Source: Baffinella frigidus
Lineage: Eukaryota > Cryptophyceae > Cryptomonadales > Baffinellaceae
Length of the DNA stretch: 11,497 nt
Assembly (NCBI GenBank): GCA_026770585.1
Contig: MU647049.1
Span: 41,238-52,734, forward strand
Reading direction: 5' to 3'
A program made the position numbers and the translations under genes. Shown here one piece after another: positions 10,001 to 11,497 of this stretch (its first letter is position 1; every line of letters begins with the position of its first letter). The notes under the pieces were generated by a model. The model was not told the DNA's origin. It made no database searches and was given only the letters and a program-made list of their open reading frames with translations.

Positions 10001-10436
10001 CTGAGGCAACTGACGATGAGAGCGCCGCCCCGTGCCGCGGGACGATGGTTGTAGCAGTGCTTCGCGTAGCGCCGAGGGCTGCGACAGCCTGTCCCTTGTA
10101 AGTGCCCCGCCGAGCACGCTGCGGCACACCCGTAGGTACGTGCAGCTCGCGGCGCGCCATCAGCCTTTCCACGACGGGAGATACGGTTTTGTCCAGTCCT
10201 GCGCAACGCCACAGCGGACCTGCCGCGACGCCTCCCCAGCGCTGTGGGCTCTCCTTGCCTCGTGGCACAACAGAGAATCCTGGCATCGTAGAGCTCGCTG
10301 GAGAAGCAGGGTGGTACTGCCGTGCGCCGCGAGAGGTGGGAGCATGAGAAGTGCCCCCCACCGTGGCTTGCAGCCAGGCGTGTGCGGTGCATGAAGGGCG
10401 CAGCGAAGCCGGAGAGACCGACAGGACGCGGCGCAT
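74..10436 (-). CDS. ATM1: ATM1/ABCB7-like mitochondrial ABC half-transporter, 5' part of a multi-exon gene
   Basis: ATM1/ABCB7 proteins are half-size ABC exporters of the mitochondrial inner membrane. They export a sulfur/glutathione compound needed for cytosolic iron-sulfur protein assembly. I joined ten minus-strand exons (listed separately) by GT-AG borders; all nine junctions keep phase. The conceptual protein has a basic, Ser/Ala/Arg-rich N-terminus (about 150 residues), then 'VRILQNLAHYLW', a first helix around 'VVLSMFCLIGAKL', 'IQVPFFFKHVVDAL', a second helix ending 'LAYGAAR', 'LLSEMRTALFAGVSQNAIR', the hallmark 'HVHDLDLSFHLSRQTG', 'MERGTRGINFALSALLFN' and 'SYTIFTVVVSQQRVDIRR.MNK'. Order and spacing match the ATM1/ABCB7 family. 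The rest of the membrane domain and the nucleotide-binding domain lie beyond position 1. Every exon is open and its used splice sites are canonical, so I see no reason to call it a pseudogene. The ATM1 family call is secure; exon 1 is less certain than exons 2-10. Confidence 0.9.
128..275. repeat. GA-rich microsatellite with a (GC)n core, intron 9
   Basis: Irregular (GA)n covers the segment, with an alternating GC tract at about 220-235. It has no coding content and is simple-sequence intron filler. Confidence 0.85.
368..517. mobile_element. Small inverted-repeat element (MITE-like), copy 1
   Basis: The ends 'ATCCGGGATCATGTTTAATT' and the inverse of 'AATTAAACATGTCCCCGGAT' form terminal inverted repeats of about 26 bp with a few mismatches. 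The left half (about 375-478) recurs at 7880-7978 with roughly 90% identity, which shows it is a dispersed family. There is no ORF, so it is non-autonomous. Confidence 0.7.
552..589. repeat. Perfect 38-bp palindrome
   Basis: The segment reads the same on both strands (GCGAATCTCGAGCCTTTTG and its exact complement) with no spacer. It could extrude a cruciform or form a hairpin in the intron 9 RNA. It lies just left of the element at 625-945. Confidence 0.9.
625..945. mobile_element. Inverted-repeat element carrying an exon 9 copy
   Basis: Left arm 625-752 starts 'TAGCTCTGCCTCACTCGG' and contains 'AAGTTGACATGCTGGGTG', 'GTCAACTTTGGAG' and the internal palindrome 'CTCACCAAATTGGTGAG'. The right arm (840-945) repeats these in reverse. 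The same family occurs at 1155-1262, 8978-9107, 9130-9420 and 9800-9937. The 70-90 bp between the arms is a copy of ATM1-like exon 9 (770-838) rather than transposon sequence. Confidence 0.75.
770..838 (-). pseudogene. Partial copy of exon 9
   Basis: Minus-strand reading gives 'TYMFGPPFGDVSLATVIS' then 'YTIFTV', against 'TYMFGPAFGAISLGTVIS' in the used exon 9 (1279-1379). The 5' third of the exon and its acceptor are missing. Differences include both synonymous and replacement changes. It is enclosed by the inverted arms of the 625-945 element. Confidence 0.85.
957..1021. repeat. (GA)n microsatellite
   Basis: Nearly pure GA dinucleotides, with an interrupted GAGC stretch at about 983-995. 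It lies within intron 9. Confidence 0.9.
1120..1157 (-). pseudogene. Short degenerate copy of the exon 9 3' end
   Basis: Plus-strand 'ACCGTGAAGATGCCGTAGAA' aligns with the exon 9 3' end at 1278-1312 ('accgtgaagatggtgtagga'). Only about 40 bp are recognisable. It abuts a partial copy of the 'AAGTTGACAT' inverted-repeat family (1155-1262), which in turn ends next to the used exon 9. Confidence 0.6.
1279..1379 (-). CDS. ATM1: ATM1-like exon 9 (101 nt)
   Basis: Acceptor 'aacgcag', donor 'ACG|gtgaaa'. It enters with two bases completing a Gly codon and reads 'LEIGLVTGIMTYMFGPAFGA' then 'ISLGTVISYTIFT', leaving in phase 0. This is the third to fourth transmembrane helix region of ATM1/ABCB7 ('xxFExxLVxGIL...TIFTV'). 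The acceptor is preceded directly by CCCTAAA repeats. Confidence 0.92.
1383..1545. repeat. Telomere-type TTTAGGG tract, intron 8
   Basis: There are about 8 consecutive near-perfect TTTAGGG units (1400-1460), then degenerate units (TTGAGGG, TGTAGGG, TTTCGGA). On the gene's coding strand it reads CCCTAAA and forms the 3' half of the 228-nt intron 8. It is interstitial, because genes lie on both sides. Confidence 0.95.
1608..1666 (-). CDS. ATM1: ATM1-like exon 8 (59 nt)
   Basis: Acceptor 'cgacag', donor 'ACGG|gtgcgt'. The first base completes the Arg codon begun in exon 7. It reads 'GTRGINFALSALLFNVIPT' and leaves one base. With exon 7 this forms 'TMERGTRGIN', one of the most conserved stretches of ATM1/ABCB7. 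No other copy of this exon is seen in the window. Confidence 0.94.
1690..1995. repeat. Degenerate telomere-like repeat (GGGTTTAGGG / GGGTTTCGGG), intron 7
   Basis: The tract begins with TTTAGGG units and changes to GGGTTTCGGGTTCC variants. Apparent ORFs on both strands are only translations of the repeat (for example 'NPEPETRN'). Confidence 0.95.
2000..2068 (-). pseudogene. Near-complete copy of exon 7 lacking its acceptor
   Basis: It reads 'LDLSFHLSRQTGTISRTMER', as the used exon 7 does, with an intact donor ('ACG|gtgaac'). The first codons ('HVHD') have become 'MPHG' and there is no AG at the expected border. Only one synonymous change is seen over the matching part, so the copy is recent. 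Confidence 0.85.
2155..2278. repeat. (AAG)n/(AAC)n microsatellite
   Basis: Irregular AAG, AAC and AGC triplets. The plus-strand Lys/Asn-rich frame through it is a simple-repeat artefact. On the gene's coding strand it is a long C/T-rich tract (CTTCTT) early in intron 7. Confidence 0.92.
2298..2368 (-). CDS. ATM1: ATM1-like exon 7 (71 nt), family hallmark
   Basis: Acceptor 'accgcag', donor 'GAACG|gtaaac'. It reads 'HVHDLDLSFHLSRQTG' then 'TISRTME' plus two bases of an Arg codon. The 'H-x-LDL-x-FHLSRQTG' block is diagnostic for ATM1/ABCB7/HMT-type half-transporters and lies in the loop between the second and third helices. The donor runs straight into a telomere-like repeat. Confidence 0.95.
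2375..2466. repeat. Telomere-like repeat with strand switch
   Basis: G-rich TTTAGGG-like units (2375-2438) change at about 2440 to C-rich units (CCCATAAACCCTCAA), so the segment can fold back on itself. It lies in intron 6. Confidence 0.75.
2467..2503 (-). pseudogene. 5' fragment of exon 7
   Basis: It reads 'HVHDLEFFFHLSR', against 'HVHDLDLSFHLSR' in the used exon. Four differences are synonymous and three codons are replaced. The base pair before the exon is CG rather than AG, so the acceptor is lost, and the 3' half is absent. Confidence 0.8.
2606..2638 (-). pseudogene. Second 5' fragment of exon 7
   Basis: It reads 'HVHDLHLSCHF' and is preceded by 'ccgcaa', a one-base change from the exon 7 acceptor 'ccgcag'. 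Telomere-like repeat follows on the gene strand. Confidence 0.75.
2728..2860. repeat. Telomere-like repeat, intron 6
   Basis: Mixed TTTAGGG and TTTCGGG units. The coding-strand CCCTAAA array begins a few bases after the exon 6 donor. Confidence 0.92.
2867..2960 (-). CDS. ATM1: ATM1-like exon 6 (94 nt)
   Basis: Acceptor 'ctgtcag', donor 'AAG|gtagcg'. The first G completes Arg (AG+G) from exon 5. It reads 'ITAALLSEMRTALFAGVSQN' then 'AIRQISLTSFK' and leaves in phase 0, matching the family pattern 'N/S-E-x-R-x-A-x-F-x-x-V-x-Q-x-x-I-R'. It is the only complete member of a set of exon 6 copies. Confidence 0.94.
2988..3093. mobile_element. 106-bp MITE-like element
   Basis: 'CTATCCCTTAAGTGACCA' at the left end and its exact inverse at the right give 18-bp perfect terminal inverted repeats. 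A TA at each border would suit a Tc1/mariner-type target site. There is no ORF. It sits within the exon 6 repeat array in intron 5. Confidence 0.85.
3184..3232 (-). pseudogene. 5' half copy of exon 6 (copy a)
   Basis: It keeps the acceptor ('tgtcag') and reads 'ITAALLSEMRTALFAG', as exon 6 does. All five base differences from exon 6 (in Thr, Ala, Ala, Leu and Ser codons) are synonymous. Homology stops after the Gly codon and there is no adjacent donor. Confidence 0.88.
3252..3303. mobile_element. Fragment of the CCCTACGGTAGG-type element
   Basis: 'GGACCCTACAGTAGGCAACC' and the following bases match the interiors of the elements at 3453-3616 (inverse) and 9613-9774. Terminal repeats are absent, so this is a remnant. 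Confidence 0.7.
3387..3428 (-). pseudogene. 5' half copy of exon 6 (copy b)
   Basis: It is preceded by 'tctcgcag' (usable acceptor) and reads 'ITAALLSEMRTALF'. All six base differences from exon 6 are synonymous. The frame stays open for about 100 codons into non-homologous sequence on the minus strand (down to 3083), but no ATM1-like residues follow. Confidence 0.86.
3453..3616. mobile_element. MITE-like element, family 'CCACACAGC', copy 1
   Basis: Ends 'CCACACAGCGGGCTACGAAG' and the inverse 'CTTCGAAGTCCGCTGTGTGG' form terminal inverted repeats of about 28 bp with 2-3 mismatches. The interior includes 'GTCCCTACGGGTTGCCTACC'. A second copy in opposite orientation is at 9613-9774. Confidence 0.85.
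3706..3732 (-). pseudogene. Short fragment of exon 6 (copy c)
   Basis: Minus-strand 'CTGTCGGCGATGCGAACGGC' matches the 'LLSEMRTA' codons of exon 6, with Glu changed to Ala, followed by a stop. About 25 bp are recognisable. Confidence 0.6.
3922..3990 (-). pseudogene. Acceptor-side fragment of exon 6 and its intron (copy d)
   Basis: 'tctcgcag' plus 'AATCACAGCGGCGTTGCG' matches the start of exon 6 copy b. The flanking intron sequence 'CATACCAAGCAGGTTGTGAG' recurs at 4170-4192 and near 3440. Homology ends after about 18 exon bases. Confidence 0.6.
3997..4055 (+). pseudogene. Opposite-strand full-length copy of exon 5
   Basis: It has exactly the length of exon 5 (59 nt), an acceptor-like 'ggccag' and the same donor 'CAG|gttcta', but on the plus strand. 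It reads 'VALVSAALPVAAGMAYGAAR', against 'VALATVALPVAAVLAYGAAR' in the used exon; all five codon differences are replacements. Because it is antisense, it cannot join the transporter mRNA. Confidence 0.85.
4332..4390 (-). CDS. ATM1: ATM1-like exon 5 (59 nt)
   Basis: Acceptor 'aaacag', donor 'CCAG|gttcta', followed at once by CTAAACCCTAAACCC. It reads 'VALATVALPVAAVLAYGAA' plus two bases (AG) of the next Arg, which exon 6 completes. It is the second membrane helix, ending in the family's 'GYGxAR' pattern (here AYGAAR). Entry phase 0 fits exon 4. Confidence 0.9.
4395..4530. repeat. GGGGTTCGGGG / GGTTTGGGG tract, intron 4
   Basis: Degenerate telomere-like units at 4395-4425 and about six GGGGTTC units at 4484-4522. 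No coding sense is visible. Confidence 0.85.
4612..4665 (-). pseudogene. 3' copy of exon 4 (copy A)
   Basis: It reads 'HVVDALTALPVASAASPE' with an intact donor ('GAG|gtccta'). It lacks the first six codons ('VPFFFK') and the acceptor. All six base differences from the used exon 4 are synonymous. Confidence 0.87.
4675..4718. repeat. Solo pair of 'GAGGCAGAGCT' termini
   Basis: 'GAGGCAGAGCTAG' and the inverse 'AGCTCTGCCTC' face each other across about 20 bp. These are the outer ends of the inverted-repeat family seen at 625 and 8978-9937, so this is probably an internally deleted relic. Confidence 0.6.
4783..4848 (-). pseudogene. Copy of exon 4 lacking the acceptor (copy B)
   Basis: It is identical to the used exon 4 from 'FFKHVVDAL' through 'SPE' and the donor, but starts '...PYFFKH' with no AG border before it. 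Near-identity over more than 60 bp marks a recent duplication. It and the used exon flank the element at 4861-4990. Confidence 0.87.
4861..4990. mobile_element. MITE-like element with CTAGCTC ends
   Basis: 'CTAGCTC' opens and 'GAGCTAG' closes the segment. Internally 'AATGAAATTTACTACACAAA' pairs with 'TTCGTGTAGTAATTTTCATT'. The 'CATGAAAATTACTACACGAA' motif recurs beside exon 2 copies at 6650 and 7010. It is AT-rich and has no ORF. Confidence 0.7.
5004..5075 (-). CDS. ATM1: ATM1-like exon 4 (72 nt)
   Basis: This is the only one of four copies with both an acceptor ('acggcag') and a donor ('GAG|gtcccc'). It reads 24 codons, 'VPFFFKHVVDALTALPVAS' then 'AASPE', phase 0 to 0. With exon 3 it forms 'IQVPFFFKHVVDAL', the counterpart of 'VQVPFLFK..VD.L' after the first helix. 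Confidence 0.9.
5118..5180. repeat. ATTGACCAGTG minisatellite, block 1
   Basis: Units such as 'GGGGATATTGACCAGTGTCG' are repeated irregularly. Block 2 is at 5618-5900. The unit resembles the exon 3 3' end (plus-strand 'GGATAGTGACCAGTTTGGCA'). Confidence 0.8.
5182..5213 (-). pseudogene. 5' copy of exon 4 (copy D)
   Basis: It keeps the acceptor ('ccggcag') and reads 'VPFFFKHVVDA', with two synonymous differences (AAG for AAA, GCG for GCC), then runs into the minisatellite. Splicing to it could not continue the protein. Confidence 0.82.
5220..5280. repeat. Telomere-like repeat, intron 3
   Basis: GGGTTTGGGGGTTAGGG-type units lie immediately upstream (coding strand) of exon 4 copy D. Confidence 0.9.
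5281..5617. other. Intron 3 segment without recognised gene
   Basis: This segment is not simple repeat. A plus-strand frame without an ATG is open from 5268 to 5459 and reads 'YTVLIGCDTGHGERLIIYC' and onward with mixed composition. It could be a fossil of another coding sequence or chance. I recognise no family. Another plus frame (5357-5551) also looks like chance. Confidence 0.3.
5618..5900. repeat. ATTGACCAGTG minisatellite, block 2, with GGAATG palindrome
   Basis: About nine 'TTGACCAGTG' units with TTTATT or GGGATTA spacers. At 5735-5785 the array is interrupted by 'GGAATGGAATGG' repeats around a palindrome 'ATGGAATGGCATTCCATGG'. The array's left end (coding strand: its start) merges into exon 3. 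Confidence 0.85.
5886..5940 (-). CDS. ATM1: ATM1-like exon 3 (55 nt)
   Basis: Acceptor 'aatccag', donor 'CAG|gtgcgt'. The first G completes Arg (AG+G) from exon 2, then it reads 'RVVLSMFCLIGAKLVTIQ', phase 0 out. It is the first transmembrane helix; family members have 'xxALxxLxxxKxLNVQVPF' here. Confidence 0.92.
5943..6390. repeat. 450-bp telomere-like repeat forming intron 2
   Basis: Essentially the whole intron between exons 3 and 2 is made of TTTAGGG, TTTCGGG, TGTAGGG and TTAAGGG units, with the G-rich strand on plus. The exon 2 donor 'gtgcac' passes straight into CCCTAAACCC. Confidence 0.95.
6398..6461 (-). CDS. ATM1: ATM1-like exon 2 (64 nt)
   Basis: Acceptor 'ctgtcag', donor 'CGCAG|gtgcac'. 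Two bases (GC) finish a codon from exon 1, then it reads 'VRILQNLAHYLWPADFPGLR' plus AG. The family has '(D)xRIL..L..YLWP.D.P..R' just before the first helix, so the match is clear. Confidence 0.92.
6611..6660 (-). pseudogene. Partial copy of exon 2 (copy a)
   Basis: It reads 'GLRNLQNLTL' after 'cctctcag' (acceptor kept). The flanking 'CATGAAATCC' also matches the real exon 2 border. The second half, with 'YLWPADFPG', is missing. Confidence 0.78.
6811..6857 (-). pseudogene. Partial copy of exon 2 (copy b)
   Basis: It reads 'ILSGVQILQNLARYQH' with the acceptor kept and homology lost before 'LW'. The adjacent 'GGTTACTGAGGGGCGGATTT' recurs at 7141 with an element inserted. Confidence 0.78.
6981..7055 (-). 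pseudogene. Split copy of exon 2 (copy c)
   Basis: Two pieces, 'ILQSLARYQH' (7029-7055) and 'GVRIL' (6983-7000), lie in the wrong order on the minus strand, separated by the 'AATTACTACACGAATG' motif. This shows rearrangement after duplication. Confidence 0.7.
7180..7306. mobile_element. 127-bp MITE-like element with CACCCTGGAGGCAAC ends
   Basis: 'CACCCTGGAGGCAAC' and its exact inverse form the ends, with imperfect pairing further in ('GGGCAAATC'). ATTAC lies close on the left (7173-7177) and directly on the right (7307-7311), a probable target duplication. The segment at 6862-6915 looks like a related, much shorter site without the element. Confidence 0.75.
7322..7340 (-). pseudogene. Tiny fragment of exon 2 (copy d)
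   Basis: Plus-strand 'GGATCCGCACGCCTG' equals the acceptor-side end of exon 2 ('GVRI'). The match is too short to be sure of, but it sits beside the other copies. Confidence 0.45.
7385..7450. repeat. Dispersed repeat pair with 6930-6990
   Basis: 'CGTACTATCGTCGTCAACTT' followed by 'TATGTTATTGTT.TCGCGT' matches 'AGTACGAGCGTCGTCCACTT' with 'TATGTTATTGTTCTCGCGT' at 6932-6980. The two copies are of the same transposon remnant or part of one duplicated block with exon 2 pieces. Confidence 0.65.
7522..7691. mobile_element. 170-bp MITE-like element with CACCAACCCTCACGG ends
   Basis: Ends 'CACCAACCCTCACGGAAGGA' and its exact inverse extend as terminal inverted repeats of about 40 bp with a few mismatches. 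There is no convincing ORF. The 217-codon plus frame that crosses it also crosses another element and is not credible. Confidence 0.87.
7877..7980. mobile_element. Partial second copy of the 368-517 element
   Basis: 'AATGGCCTATCAAACCGGAT' and its surroundings match 380-478. The right terminal repeat is missing, so it is truncated. Confidence 0.75.
7983..8150. repeat. Two-copy tandem repeat, period about 116 bp
   Basis: 'GCACTCTACACGCTGGGTAC' with the following 'GAACGGCGACA..GGCGCAGACGT' occurs at about 7989 and again at about 8105. No gene is recognised. Confidence 0.8.
8196..8217. repeat. 22-base poly-G run
   Basis: An uninterrupted run of 22 G. Its exact length in a sequence assembly should be treated with caution. 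Confidence 0.9.
8296..8585. repeat. Minisatellite, unit GGGAGAGCTAGGACCAGTCG
   Basis: About ten tandem units of 'GGGAGAGCTAGGACCAGTCG' plus 'AGGGTA(GAG)', 26-34 bp each, with small variants (AGTTAGG, CCAATCG). The frame at 8072-8371 is carried by this repeat and is not a gene. Confidence 0.92.
8589..8656 (-). other. Possible exon of unknown gene
   Basis: Read on minus, a telomere-like repeat ends in 'acaccag', followed by an open stretch 'GVADTTSLLINDPYKGSGFE'. This is the same repeat-then-acceptor layout as the ATM1-like exons. It lies inside intron 1. The plus strand is also open ('SKPDPLYGSLMSSDVVSATP' up to 'gtgtag'). I recognise neither reading. Confidence 0.3.
8768..8931. mobile_element. 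164-bp MITE-like element with AGAGCGCTTGCGGG ends
   Basis: 'AGAGCGCTTGCGGGAAAACT' continuing 'TGGCCGATTTC' and its exact inverse form perfect 31-bp terminal inverted repeats. Inner 'TTTGTACCAG' and 'CTGGTACAAA' pair as well. There is no ORF beyond the translated arms. Confidence 0.9.
9218..9396. mobile_element. 179-bp MITE-like element nested in another repeat
   Basis: The ends 'TTAACTCC' and 'GGAGTTAA' are flanked by GATT on both sides (9214-9217 and 9397-9400), a 4-bp target duplication. The arms (about 66 bp, including 'CTTCCACGTCT' and 'GATTCTCACCTTGAAAA') pair with few mismatches. Removing it and one GATT restores the host palindrome 'CTCgCCAgATTGGTGAG'. Confidence 0.92.
9613..9774. mobile_element. 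MITE-like element, family 'CCACACAGC', copy 2
   Basis: It is the inverse-oriented relative of 3453-3616; shared blocks include 'CAACCCGTAGGG', 'GGTTCCTAC.GATAAGGTA' and 'AAATCCCTTCGTAGCCCG'. A palindrome 'CTCGGGCACTGAGTGCCCGG' is present only in this copy. Confidence 0.85.
9986..10436 (-). CDS. ATM1: ATM1-like exon 1 (N-terminal targeting region, predicted)
   Basis: A 150-codon open frame starting 'MRRVLSVSPASLRPSC' is rich in Arg, Ser and Ala with few acidic residues in its first 60 positions, as expected for a mitochondrial targeting peptide. It ends 'ASGELDV' plus one base before 'gttgtt'. That phase joins exon 2 as '...ELDVR-VRILQNLAHYLW', and ATM1 proteins have a similar acidic-to-'RIL' lead-in. 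The N-terminus is poorly conserved, so homology cannot prove it. The donor is unusual, and another overlapping minus frame (10525-10160) exists. GC content is far above that of the introns. Confidence 0.6.
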
Positions 10437-10670
10437 CCCCTCAAAAATGGTACAGGTGATGAGCCTGCTCGAGAGTACCGAACGGGCCGTTTGGATTCAT
10501 TTTCGATCTTCGACGATGCCCTCAAAGGTTGTCATTCCGCACGAGACGGAGCTCGTGGTGTTCTTTGTCCTCTAACACACACCGATCTCCACGGTCGCCA
10601 GGTTCGCTTCGAAGCCCCAGCCTTGAGCTTCGAGCCACCTCCCGAGGGGCCCATCCTATCGAGGGAGCGC
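10437..10670. promoter_or_regulatory. Putative shared 5' region between divergent genes
   Basis: The interval lies between the predicted ATG of the minus-strand transporter and that of the plus-strand WW-domain gene. The head-to-head layout suggests a bidirectional promoter. I see no clear TATA box. The plus frame of the WW gene is open through this interval (from 10395) but has no ATG before 10671. Confidence 0.35.
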
Positions 10671-11497
10671 ATGGCGGCAACGAAAGAAATGCCCCTGTGC
10701 CAGGCTGTTGGCAAACCGCATTGCTCCCAACATCATGCACGCCTCCATCTTCGGCCGTCACTCGCGGTTCTTGTGCTCTTGGTCCACTGCACGCGATCCT
10801 CAGGAGGCCCCCAGCCCTCAGGCCCAGGGCGAGTTTCCGCGGGGTGCTGCCCGAAGACTTTCCCCTGGCTCACGCCGTTGCGGGGAGGAGACGGCAGCGG
10901 AGGTCAGGAAGCGATTCGACACGCGAAGCAGGAGGAGGGCGCGGGGCGACGGGGTGGCGCCGTTCCATGGAAGTTAGTCCGGAAGGGGGACGGCGGCGGG
11001 GAGGAGCAGGGGCAGAATGCTGCAGCTGACCTGGGTGCTGAGGCGCGCGCGGCATCGGAGGAGCGCGAGACATCATCTGAAGAGGTGCGCGATTCCTCGA
11101 TCCGCGAGCCGTGTCTCCCCGCCGGGTGGGTGCGCCAGCGCGGCGCATCCGGGCGCGAGTACTTCTACGACCGCGTCTCGCAGCGCTCGCAGTGGCACCA
11201 TCCCTCTCAACCCCCGCCGCGATTACATCCTGGACAAGACTCCACCAGCGGGGGCGGGGGCGGCGGTGGCGGGGCTACGAAGGGAGGAGGCGCAGGGGGC
11301 GTGGTGGGAGGGGGGGCGGGGGGCAGTGAGTTGGGCGCGGGGTTTCTTGCTGCTGCGGGGCTGCTGCCGCCTGGATGGGCACCTGCGCTCGAGCGCGCTG
11401 GATCTGGGGGGCTGCTGGACCAGCTGCCGCCCATTCCCCCGGCGCCCGCCACACGCGAAGGCGCGATGGCGAGGGGGAAACGCGCGGCGGTTGGTGG
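10671..11497 (+). CDS. WW-domain protein, 5' part, runs off the window
   Basis: This plus frame is open from 10395 to the window end; the first ATG is at 10671, followed by at least 275 codons. Residues about 149-178 read 'LPAGWVRQRGASGREYFYDR' then 'VSQRSQWHHP'. This is a WW domain with Trp153, the Tyr-Phe-Tyr 164-166 strand, Trp175 (22 residues apart) and Pro178. WW domains bind proline-rich peptides in splicing, transcription and signalling proteins. Upstream is acidic/Gly/Ala-rich low complexity; downstream is a Gly-rich linker (poly-Gly at about 194-201), then 'LLPPGWAPALE', which starts like a second WW domain but lacks the aromatic strand, and 'LPPIPPAPA'. A hydrophobic stretch 'SLAVLVLLVHC' lies near residue 30. 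An undetected intron or a different start is possible. The WW domain is certain; the rest of the protein is not recognised. Confidence 0.75.
   Translation, partial: MAATKEMPLCQAVGKPHCSQHHARLHLRPSLAVLVLLVHCTRSSGGPQPSGPGRVSAGCCPKTFPWLTPLRGGDGSGGQEAIRHAKQEEGAGRRGGAVPWKLVRKGDGGGEEQGQNAAADLGAEARAASEERETSSEEVRDSSIREPCLPAGWVRQRGASGREYFYDRVSQRSQWHHPSQPPPRLHPGQDSTSGGGGGGGGATKGGGAGGVVGGGAGGSELGAGFLAAAGLLPPGWAPALERAGSGGLLDQLPPIPPAPATREGAMARGKRAAVG

Noticed and set aside
9799-10392. 197-codon minus-strand ORF overlapping exon 1
   Set aside because: It runs into the inverted-repeat element at 9800-9937 and does not join exon 2 in phase; the frame ending 'ASGELDV' does.
74-10436. The transporter as a dead pseudogene
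   Set aside because: Despite many broken exon copies, one intact copy of each exon exists with canonical borders and consistent phases.
10529-11029. 166-codon plus-strand ORF overlapping the WW gene
   Set aside because: It is in another frame of the GC-rich region and lacks the WW domain. Several frames are open there because of base composition.
1-11497. tRNA or rRNA genes
   Set aside because: No cloverleaf with conserved T-loop or rRNA core motif was seen on either strand by eye.

Overview
This window is nuclear DNA from a eukaryote. There is no bacterial gene layout. Short exons with GT-AG borders sit in introns of degenerate TTTAGGG-type (plant/green-alga type) telomere-like repeats, GA/GGA/AAG microsatellites and many small inverted-repeat elements. 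Both GC-rich ends of genes lie in the last 1.5 kb. A green alga with a large, repeat-rich genome (for example a prasinophyte) is my best guess; this is inference only.

The main gene runs on the minus strand across almost the whole window, from about 10436 down to 74, and continues off the left edge. It encodes the N-terminal half of an ATM1/ABCB7-type mitochondrial ABC half-transporter. Nine small exons (47-101 nt) can be placed with matching splice phases: 6398-6461, 5886-5940, 5004-5075, 4332-4390, 2867-2960, 2298-2368, 1608-1666, 1279-1379 and 74-120. Together they read through the first transmembrane helices and the family hallmark 'LDLSFHLSRQTG...MERGTRGIN'. A GC-rich first exon (9986-10436) supplies a plausible mitochondrial targeting region. 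Standard single-ORF reading misses this gene because no exon exceeds about 100 nt except the first.

Around most exons lie one to several extra, partial copies of the same exon: exon 9 at 770-838 and 1120-1157; exon 7 at 2000-2068, 2467-2503 and 2606-2638; exon 6 as a tandem array from 2867 to about 3940; exon 5 as an opposite-strand copy at 3997-4055; exon 4 at 4612-4665, 4783-4848 and 5182-5213; exon 2 at 6611-7340. Some copies of exons 4 and 6 differ from the used exon only at synonymous positions. A minisatellite in intron 3 resembles the 3' end of exon 3.

The introns also carry several small non-autonomous transposon-like elements with terminal inverted repeats (for example 2988-3093, 3453-3616, 7180-7306, 7522-7691, 8768-8931, 9218-9396 and 9613-9774). 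One sits inside another with a 4-bp target duplication.

At the right end a second gene starts on the plus strand (ATG about 10671) and runs off the window. It is divergent from the ATM1-like gene and encodes a protein with one clear WW domain (residues about 149-178) followed by a glycine/proline-rich region. The roughly 230 bp between the two starts may be a shared promoter.
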